Source of the DNA: Chrysoporthe austroafricana
Lineage: Eukaryota; Ascomycota; Sordariomycetes; Diaporthales; Cryphonectriaceae
NCBI GenBank assembly: GCA_001051155.2
Contig: JYIP02000005.1
Span: 558,001-622,000, forward strand
DNA: 64,000 nucleotides
Direction of reading: 5' to 3'
In this document: positions 55,500-64,000 of the stretch, piece by piece
How positions within the stretch are numbered: position 1 is the first letter of the stretch
Layout of the letters: every line of letters begins with the position of its first letter
Notes under the pieces: model-generated
Seen by the model: only the letters and a program-made list of their open reading frames with translations
Told to the model about the DNA's origin: nothing
Databases searched by the model: none
Program-made: the position numbers and the translations under genes

Positions 55500-57883
55500 A
55501 TGATGTTGTACGAGCGAACCGTTGAACAGACCATCGTCCTCCCCGACGCCGGCTCCCCCCCGGGGCTGTCCACCTCCAAATCCTCCAAGTCCTCCTCCTT
55601 CCCGTCCTCGAGGTCATTTGGCTCCGACCGGGACAGCGTCATCACCGATGTGAGCAACTTCGAAGACATTGGCCTCCAGGATGATGCTCCGAGCCACGAC
55701 CATGACCAGCACCAGCCCAAGCGCGACCCGAGTCCGTTCGCTCGCTCCTACGCCTCCGACCTGCGCGCCGCCAAGTCGTTGACCAACCTCTCGAAGAGCC
55801 AGCAGCAGTCCCAGCACCAGCACCAGCAGCAGCCGAGGCCGTTGTCCAAGTCAAGGACTCTTTTGGTCACCCAGCGGGAGATCTACAACCCCATGCGGCG
55901 GCGATCTAACTCGCCGAACCTGCATGGTGAACGTCGCGACCCCCACGTGCGCAATGCCAGCACCAACCAGCTGGTCTCTGAATCCCTGAATCCGCTCCCT
56001 CTCCGAAACAACAGCAACCGCGTACCGACCAGCCGGCCCTCAGTTCCCTCCTTCAGTCGGCGTCATCGAACCCCCAGTCCACACCTCGCTCCGAGCCTCT
56101 CCCTTAGCAGCAGAGGTCCTCACCCGTCGTTACAGCTGCGTCGGAGCAACAGCTGGCAGTCCAACCGGGAGAGGAAGACCGAGGCAGAGCTCGAGAAGGA
56201 ATGTGATGACGACGATGGCGATGACATCCCCGAGGGCTTCGTCCTGGACAACGTTCCGCTGTCGCCGCGGCCTGCATCCGAACGCACAAAGAGCCAGCCT
56301 CCGTCCAAAACAGCCTCGCCGGAACGACCCGCCAAGGGGCAACGAGTGCGGAGTGTCGGAAATGGCACACCCGCGGTCGCTGCTGCACATGGCTCGATAG
56401 GCGAGTTGCGGTCACCGGGTTCGAGATCCGAAGCCACATTTGCCTCGCAGAGATCGCCCGATGGCAGCACTACCCCGAGTCCCATCAAGACCCGGTCGAA
56501 CAGCTGGAACGCCACGCTCGCGGAGCTGAACAGGGACGCCCAAGAGCTGACTGAGAAGCTGGAGGAGCACGCCGAGGAGCTCGCGACCAAGTCGCAGCGG
56601 TCGAGCACCGGGTCCATTCCCAAGGCCCGCCGGACCAGTGACACCGAGTCCAAGTCCAAGCACAAGTCCGCTCTGGCCGAACTGCCCCCCTTGCGACGCA
56701 GCAACGTCATGATAGATCCCCTGCCCATCTCGAAGGAAAAGGAGGCAGTTCTCTCGCGCACGCGCCCCTCGTGGCTCCCACCGAAGGACCCCGCCGAGGA
56801 GCGCCGTCACTTGAAGGAGTACCAGAAGATGATGGCCCGCAGCCAGGAGAACGAGCGACGCAGGGAGGAGAAGAAGAAGGCCATGTCCAGCAACAAGGAC
56901 CAGGCGGCCGACAGCCTCATGCAGATTTGGGAGAACGACATCGTTCCCAGGTGGAATGATGCGGTTCGCGAGCGGCGCACCCGCGAGCTCTGGTGGATGG
57001 GCATTGCCCCGAGAAGCCGCGGCGCCGTCTGGACCAGGGCGATTGGTAACGACCTGGGCCTGACGGATAAGTCGTTCCAGGCGGCCCTTGGGCGGGCGCA
57101 CTCCGCCGAGGCCCGCGAGAAGGCGGGCCACGGCAGCCCGGAGGATCACAAGTATACCGGCTGGATGCGTGCCATCCACAGAGATGTGGACGAGCACACC
57201 TGGCAGGATCTGCGTATCTTCCAGGCCGGCGGACCGCTCCACCAGCCCCTCCTGGACGTCTTGTCGGCGTATGCGATGTACCGCAGTGACATCGGCTACG
57301 TCACTGGCTCTAACGTGAGACCCCCCCCCCCAGTGTTACGCCCCGAGCTGAAGGCTTGCCTATGAGAACCTCAGACTGACCTCTATACTAGACCATCGCC
57401 GCCCTTCTTCTCCTGAATACCCCCACGCCCGCAGCTGCATTCGTCGCGCTGGCTAATATCCTCAACCGGCCCTTGCCGTTGAGTTTCCACTCCGACGATG
57501 CTGGCGCCAAGTCGTCCGCATATAATCTCCTGCTGCAAACCCTAGCGGCGAAGTCACCCCAGCTCCACGACCACCTGACGAGCCTGCCCGAGCATGATCC
57601 GGATCTGTACATGGGCGAGATCTATTCCTCCCTGTTCACTAGCCAGCTTGCTCTCGACGAGGCGTCACGCCTGTGGGACGTCTACATCTTTGAAGGCGAC
57701 GCGGTGCTTATCAGAGCCGGCGTTGCGGTGTTACTTGATCACGAGATGGCCCTCCTCGGCACTAAGAGCGTCGGCGAGGTCCACAAGGCGATCCGCAGCA
57801 AGAAGCAACGGCTCGTGGGCAAGCCTGGAGACGAGGACCGATGGATGAAGACGGTCCGGGAGGCCGGAAAGAACAACTCTTGA
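55500..57883 (+). CDS. TBC-domain protein lacking both catalytic-finger residues, 2 exons
   Basis: Exons 55500-57314 and 57392-57883 join to 768 residues. The first ~400 are Ser/Arg/Pro-rich and disordered (Gln/His run SQHQHQQQ near residue 115). A conserved-looking stretch follows (IDPLPISKEKEAVLSRTRPSWLPPKDPAEE, about 405-435), a short coiled coil (ENERRREEKKKA), then a TBC fold from about residue 470: WWMGIAPRSRGAVW, YRSDIGYVTGSN, TIAALLLLNTPTPAAAFVALANIL, IYSSLFTSQLALDEASRLWDVYIFEGDAVLIRAGVAVL. TBC proteins normally activate Rab GTP hydrolysis through IxxDxxR and YxQ fingers. Here these read IHRDVDE (559-565, Glu at the Arg position) and YVT (600-602, Thr for Gln), so GAP activity by the dual-finger mechanism is unlikely. 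The match is otherwise good across the domain. The intron is GT-AG with a C run. Confidence 0.88.
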
Positions 57884-60800
57884 CGAACACCCTAAGGACG
57901 TCCTTGAGTACAACACGCTCTGGCCTTGCTCTCCAGGATCCGAAGACCACAGTCGTCGCGCCCGTTGAGCACTAGCGCCGAAAATGGACAGGCTCGAGCC
58001 CGAGCACTGCCCGATCTTATTATTCATAATTCTTCCACAATATTGTGTACACCTTAATTCTTGTGAATGTGCTGGGGATGAAGGCACCTGGATATGGCTT
58101 GGAGATGATTGGGAGGCAAGATCTGGTTCTCTCTTTTTTTCTTTTTGTCTTTACGGATGGGAGCACGGAGTCATGGCACACAACTCACTCACCTGGGTCT
58201 TCTACTATGTTGGCGCGCACACAAGCCGCCGTTTTGCATGCACGGCACCCGGGGCTCACATGCCCCCTCCCCTCTGCGGGAGCGCGCTGCCCGGCCCTCC
58301 CCGCCGGCCGCGCTGGGCTGGAGGGGTTACGGGACGGTGTGCTCCGGTCGAGTCCCCTCCGCGCGCGCGCACAGGGCGGCAGATACGATTTACAAACCGA
58401 TGGCCCTCTGGGGTTGGCATAGATAGGGCAGGCTCGGTCATGAACGATTTACACGTCGATAAACTAAAAGAATGGTCTGGGTTGCGGGCTCGCAAGATAG
58501 AATCTAGTCATCAGGGGCGGCGGACGCCCTACGGCTCCGCGAATGTACTCCGTTGAATACACCGACCGTCGTCACTGTGCTGCATGTGTTCCCTCGTTGT
58601 CTGGGCTGTTGTCACACAAAGAGACGACAGGTTGGACGACATCTCGTCCCGGTGCACACTGTGACAGGGCCGGCCAAACTTCGGGCGGGGGCCCTTCACA
58701 TGCTGCACCCGCACCGGGCGATGTATGCGCTGATCCGGATAGGCAAAGCACCCTCGGGCCATTATTCAAGAGGGGTGGGTAAGTGGGAGGAGGGGGAAGG
58801 GCTTAGATCACAAGGCACGCACGCACGCACGCACGCTCACGAGCACGACTGGGAACACAGCGCGGTACGCCGCGGGAGGACCCGTAAAACGCACCACCAC
58901 CTGCACGTGAAGAAGAAGAAGCGCCCGCCGTGTCGCCTGCGAACGTGCCCGGTCCATTCGCGGGGCGGGAGGGGGGAAGTGATCGGCGCGCGGCTGGCCG
59001 GTCAGGCTTGTCTGTTTGTCGCCTTCTCTTCTCCACGACTGTCTGGTCTGCGAGGTGGTGGGTGGGCATGTGGATTCCATGGCACCCACCGGCCGTCGCC
59101 ACGTCGAGGTCTTGGGAATGCGCGCCTGCAGACGGACCATCTGTCGTCTCCTCCTCCTCGCGTTCCGACCTGCTGACGTGTCTCTGTCTCCCTCTGTCTC
59201 CCTCTCTCTCCTCTCTCTCTTGCGCGCGATGTGGTGGCGGGCGCCTCGAGGACGCCAGCGGCCTGGATGAGGGTGAGATCTTCGAGGGGGGGGGCGCACG
59301 GAGATCTCTAAGCTGACGATCACGGCCCAAGCCATTGGACGCGCTACGCGGGAAGAGGCGTTACGGGACAAATCACGAGCTAGGAGCGACGGGGCCGCCA
59401 AGCGACGAGCGAACAGGCCGGAGAAGGTGGGCACCGAAGACAATGGACCGGAAGGGAGGGCGGGGTGGAGGGCGAGTAGTGGTGCTGGTGCTGGTGCTGG
59501 TGGTCCCGAGGTTGTTGTTGTCCTCCGGAGCCTTGCAGCTCGCTGGCCGATTCGATTGGGCAAATCAGATGCAAGGCAAATGCGGTGGAATTGGGAATTT
59601 TTCAGAAGCTGACATGGGGTGCCCCTGTAGGGGGGGGTGGTCGGGCCTGAGTGAGACAAGAGAGAGCGCGAGTGTGTGTGAGAGACAGAGAGGGAAATAC
59701 GCCTAGCAGAGAGAGACACACACAAAGAAGGAGGCTCAACAATTTGCCATCCCCAACAAAACGACTGCTACGTCGTCTCGTCTTCGGCACGCTGTCGATC
59801 CGCCTGCCAGCCTGTTGGTTAGTTTGGGCGGGAAAAAAAAATACCCTCCTGGCGCGCCAGATCAGGTGATACAAATGGGGACTCGCGCCATGATCATACC
59901 GTCGACACCTTGCGCGGGCTCCAGGTCGTCGTGCTGATGGCCGTTTTGGACGGTGAGGTGGGCTCTGGGGAGGAGGAGGACAGCGAGAGCGAGAGTAGTA
60001 GGGAGAATGCAGAGTCTGGATCCCTTATGCGCACGAGGGCCCTGCGCGTCCCAATAAGCTTACCTGGGTCACCCATGCCCTGCCGCGCCGTGTCCGTCCG
60101 TCGTCCTGCGCTGCCCTCTGTGCCTTGTTCTCGCAGTATTTCCCCAAAATTGCAGAAGGGGGAGGGGGCCGACCCTTGATTGATAAGATAAGAGAGAGGA
60201 GGATTGGGTGGTCTTTCTTTCTTTTCCTTCTGGAATTTTGCATGTGAGATTCAGGGTCCAGTTCCTTACTCGTTCCCCCCGGTTTTGACTCGTGGCTTTT
60301 TTTTTGCCTTGACAGCGTCAATTGAGCCTGGGAGGCCTTCTTCCTATCGCTGACCTGTAGCACAGAGTGAGTGCAGCCACGTCTCATTCGTCCTTTTCCC
60401 GAACTTCACTACTAAGGCCCATCCACCAGCCTCGCCGGCGACACAGCACTGAGTAAGCCTCACAAGCCTCACTCACGCCCGCGCTGTGGTGGTAGGCCGG
60501 AACGGCTCCAATTGAAGACGCGGGACGAGGTGTGGCAGTCTTTGCATGTGATCGCCGCCTGCATGTCTCTGTCCTCCGATCCCCCCTCCCCCTCCCCCTC
60601 CTCTACGCTGCCGGGGAGCTATGAGGGCGGTGTGAGAAGTCGGTCTGTACGACGTAAGATCGAGGGCTTCTGACCTGCCACCTGCTTCCCCCGGGCCATT
60701 TCGTACAGTGATCTGCCCGACGCGACGGGCGATAGCCAGCCAGCCAGCCACCCAGCCAGCCAGCCAGCCAGCCAGCCAGCCCAGGCAGGCAGGCTCAGGG

Positions 60801-62465
60801 GCCGCCGCTAGTCAGACGCCTAGGCAGGTTTTTGGCTCTCGCCTGCGGACTTGGCGGGCGATTCGCGAATATCTCCACAGTGGCGAGCGGCGCGCCTTAG
60901 CAGGAGGGCCACGGTCACAGGGCGGCGGGGTCGGCGCCGCCTGCACATGTGTAAGTACCAGGCCAGCAGGTATGTGGGTTAAAAGGAAAAGAAGAGGAGA
61001 AGGAGAAAAAAAAAACGGCTCCTATGATAATGCATCCATGTAAGTCCCCCACGGGTGGCCAGCCAGCAGGATGCTAGCACCGTCGCATGTGGGTCGTCGT
61101 CGTCCAGACGAAGCAGAGAACAAAGAAGCAAGGCAAGGTGGTTACCGAGGACGCGAGACGGCCCCCGTTATTATCACTTGCTTACTGTTGGCACGCGCCG
61201 TGGCTGAGGAAGGAAACCCTGGCACGCCCCGAGCATGAGAAACAACAACATGGGACTTGGCCTCGGCCGAGGATGCGTGGCATCTCATACCCAGCAGCGG
61301 CGGGCTACGTAGCAGGGTGGTACTGTAGCGAAAGAGGCTCAAAGATGGGGGCGGAGGCCCCTGGGGGCACGGGGGGACGAGGGGGGGCAGCACCCCATAC
61401 TTGGATACTGAGGAGGCCAGCGCAGTGCTCCTAGGCCTAAACCCACGAGGGGGGAGAGACCCGGCCTGGCCCGCCGCAGGAACCACCGACCCTGCGAATG
61501 AGCGGCGGCGGCCCCACCAATCCCACACATTCTGGGCGCGCATCTGCCGGGGGGTGTTCCCCAACAGAAATGATCCCCACGTCCCGCCGTGTTTGGAGGA
61601 GGGACAAGGAGGGAAAAAAAAAAAAATTTAAAAAAAAGAAGAAAAAAAGAAAAAAAAGAAAACAGGCAGAAGAGACAGAGAAGGGGTGTCGGCAGCAGTA
61701 TGTCCCCTATACACATACATAGCCAATCAGGCCAGACCCAGCTCTGCTGCTCCTGTACCCAGAGGAAGAGGGGAGGGGGGGAGAGAACGAAAAAAAGAAA
61801 GAAAAAAAGAAAAATTAAGAGAAACACTAGCTCAGCCTAGACGGCCTTGCTAAAGCGCACAGGGTGCAGATCGATCATAACACATTGCCTAGGCAGTGTC
61901 TAAAATACCTTCCCTGTCGTACATCTACCCTATCTCCTGTCCCTCCCTCCCACTTCCCCTTAGCCCCCGGCCTCTCTGCTCCTCGGTCGAACCGTTTAAA
62001 AACCTGAGCAGCCATCCTGAGATCCTCGGCCCAGGCCCCCTCCCCCAGCGTCCAGGAGCAGGTACGACTTTCTGTGGTCGGCTTACGACAAGTACTCCCT
62101 CCCTGAGCGTCCCTCCGTCCCAAGCCAAGGCGCCTCGCCTCCCTGCCCTCCCTCCTCCGGCCCAACAAGTCAGTCCCAAGACGACACGACACACCACCGC
62201 GACCTGACCATCATCCCTCTTCCCTGCACCGAGCACCCTCCTCAGAGACTCGCGCACACCGGAGACCTCTTGCCCCTTGCTTCCTCCCTCTACTCCTACA
62301 GCGAACAAGCTCGACACTCACTCAGCCAGACAAGCAGCTCTTCCTGCCTCTCGATATTCGTTACCACTCTCCTCCCTGCCCGCCACCTACTACTTCCTCC
62401 TCCTCCTCCTCCTCCTCCTCCTCCTCCTCCTCCTCCTCTCCTGTATCGAAACCGTACCCGACAGC
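57884..62465. other. 4.6-kb gene-free region before the desaturase gene, simple-repeat-rich
   Basis: No gene recognised. Simple repeats: (ACGC)n at about 58,818-58,836, CT-rich runs at about 59,180-59,222, GT/GCTGGT at about 59,480-59,502, (CCAG)n at about 60,732-60,781, and purine runs at 61,610-61,668 and 61,790-61,815. The last ~550 bp is pyrimidine-rich and ends with a (TCC)14 array at about 62,395-62,437, so a long 5' leader for the desaturase is likely. Long open frames are composition artefacts. Confidence 0.6.
62395..62437 (+). repeat. (TCC)14 trinucleotide repeat in the desaturase leader
   Basis: About fourteen perfect TCC units, 30-70 bp upstream of the desaturase ATG (62,466). It lies in the 5' leader, so its length could vary between strains without changing the protein. 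Confidence 0.9.
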
Positions 62466-64000
62466 ATGGCATCAACAGCTGTCTCGGCCAGGGGCCACCC
62501 GGCCATGAAGAGGACCATCACCTCGACCACCGTCGACTCCGAGTCGTCGCCGTCCACCGCCGCCGCCTCCCCCTCCGACTCGCCCCGCCCCTCCGCCTCC
62601 TCGACCTCGCTCTCCTCCATGTCCTCCCTCGACGCCACCGGCGCGGCCAAGGTCTCCTACGGCCAGCTAGTCGACACGTACGGCAACACCTTCGAGGTCC
62701 CCGACTACACCATCAAGGACATCCGCGACGCCATCCCCAAGCACTGCTTCGAGCGCGACGGCCTGCGGGGCATGGGCTATGTCCTCCGCGACATGGCCTG
62801 CCTGGCCGCCACCTTCTACCTCTTCCACAACTTCGTCACTCCCGACGCCATCCCCTCCACCCCCGTGCGCGCCGCCCTCTGGGGCCTGTACACCTTCCTG
62901 CAGGGCCTCTTCGGCACCGGCCTCTGGGTCCTCGCCCACGAGTGCGGCCACGGCGCCTTCTCCCCATCCAAGCTCTACAACAACGTCGTCGGCTGGGTCC
63001 TCCACTCCGCCCTCCTCGTCCCCTACTTCAGCTGGCAGATGTCCCACAGCAAGCACCACAAGGCCACCGGCCACATGGAGCGCGACATGGTCTTCGTCCC
63101 CCGTACCCGCGAGCAGCAGGCCACCCGCCTCGGCAAGTTCGTCCACGAGCTGTCCGAGCTGACCGAGGAGACCCCCCTCTACACCCTGGCCATGCTCCTC
63201 GGCCAGCAGCTGATCGGCTGGCCCAACTACCTCCTGACCAACGTCACCGGCCACAACTACCACGAGAGGCAGCGCGAGGGCCGCGGCAAGGGCAAGCACA
63301 ACGGCTTCGGCGGCGGCGTGAACCACTTCGACCCCCGCACGCCCCTGTTCGAGAACAAGGACGCCCACCTCGTCGTGCTTAGCGACATCGGTATCGGCTT
63401 GGCTGCCGCCGCCCTCGTCTATCTCGGCAACACTTTCGGGTGGTCCAACATGCTGGTCTGGTACTTCATTCCGTACCTCTGGGTCAACCACTGGCTCGGT
63501 GAGTCGTTGCTCCTTCTCTTCCTTCCCCCCTCCTCCGCGTGATGTCGTTCGATGGCGTGTCCGGTGTGTCTCCTTGCGATAAGGGCTGCCGCTGATCCTG
63601 TATATGTTTACCACCAGTCGCCATCACGTTCCTCCAGCACACCGACCCCACCCTGCCACACTACACCGGCGAGGAGTGGACCTTCGTCAAGGGTGCGGCC
63701 GCCACGATCGATCGTGAGTTCGGCTTCATCGGCCGCCACCTCCTCCACGGCATCATCGAGACCCACGTCCTGCACCACTACGTCAGCACGATCCCCTTCT
63801 ACCACGCCGACGAGGCCACCGAGGCCATCAAGCCCGTCATGGGCCGCCACTACCGGGCGGACGTCAGCGACGGCCCCATCGGCTTCATCAAGGCCATGTA
63901 CAAGAGCGCCCGCATGTGCCAATGGGTCGAGCCCAGCGCTGAGGCCGAGGGTCCCGGCAAGAACGTCCTGTTCTTCCGGAACCGCAACGGCCTGGGCACC
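62466..64000 (+). CDS. FAD2: Delta-12 fatty acid desaturase (oleate desaturase), 3' end beyond window
   Basis: ER membrane di-iron enzyme converting oleate to linoleate. Exons 62466-63498 and 63618-64000 (incomplete) encode 472 residues up to the window end, where the sequence NVLFFRNRNGLGT indicates only a few C-terminal residues are missing. The three histidine boxes are present: HECGHG (158), HSKHH (194) and HVLHH (394). Membrane segments surround them (ATFYLFHNFV, LWGLYTFLQGLFGTGLWVL, WYFIPYLWVNHWLV). The delta-12/omega-3 group pattern AHECGHGAFS and the ETHVLHH box are as expected. The N-terminus is Ser/Thr-rich (about 70 residues) without a signal peptide. The intron (63499-63617) is GT-AG, 119 bp. 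Start ATG follows CCGACAGC. A delta-15 or bifunctional enzyme cannot be ruled out by sequence reading. Confidence 0.95.

Noticed and set aside
58553..59725. Long open frames on both strands in the 58.5-59.7 kb region
   Set aside because: GC-rich, simple-repeat DNA yields Arg/Ser-rich frames; no domain, start context or splice support.

Overview
The window is genomic DNA of a filamentous ascomycete (Pezizomycotina, most likely a sordariomycete-type genome). Evidence: short GT-AG introns of about 55-140 bp with CTAAC-type branch sites, GC-rich housekeeping genes next to AT-rich decayed transposons (a pattern typical of repeat-induced point mutation, RIP), and fungal accessory families (Clr5, ankyrin, DUF6594-like, HET-like, aminoglycoside-phosphotransferase-like). 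The species is not named. No database search was possible; family names rest on motifs read by eye.

Layout. 1-1.4 kb: decayed Pogo/Fot-like transposon DNA with two N bases and a ~200 bp T tract. 1.9-13.3 kb: GC-rich block with a GT31-like glycosyltransferase (-), NAD-dependent glycerol-3-phosphate dehydrogenase (+), a long disordered nuclear-type protein with SUMO-interaction-like motifs (+), and a four-exon COX23-like twin CX9C gene (+). 13.4-16.6 kb: repeats, a minisatellite and gene fragments. 16.7-21.4 kb: NatB auxiliary subunit NAA25/MDM20 (+, eight exons) and an ILM1-like membrane protein (-, three exons), convergent. 22-47 kb: AT-rich, gene-poor accessory region. It holds a DUF6594-like membrane protein, a TA-flanked Pogo-like element with terminal inverted repeats, an orphan GC-rich gene (29.98-31.17 kb), a duplicated and frameshifted APH-like kinase gene, a decayed Tc1/mariner copy, a Clr5-ankyrin gene, a HET-like gene broken by one TAG, and a ten-exon ankyrin/CorA-like membrane protein. 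47-64 kb: housekeeping block with CCT2 (-) and eIF3b/PRT1 (+) sharing a divergent promoter, a TBC-domain protein lacking both catalytic-finger residues, and a delta-12 fatty acid desaturase cut by the window end.

How the parts relate. The housekeeping genes serve unrelated core functions: translation initiation, protein folding, N-terminal acetylation, glycerol and lipid synthesis, respiratory chain assembly and vesicle traffic. The accessory genes between 24 and 46 kb belong to families that expand and turn over quickly in filamentous fungi; several are broken here. The least explained structure is a dispersed repeat family with an attached minisatellite (core CAGTCCGTGACGAG) at four sites. 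At two of these sites it lies beside a fragment of the same orphan gene that sits intact at 29,983-31,170. Gene models below were built by hand from splice signals and reading frame; exon coordinates are given where they could be resolved.
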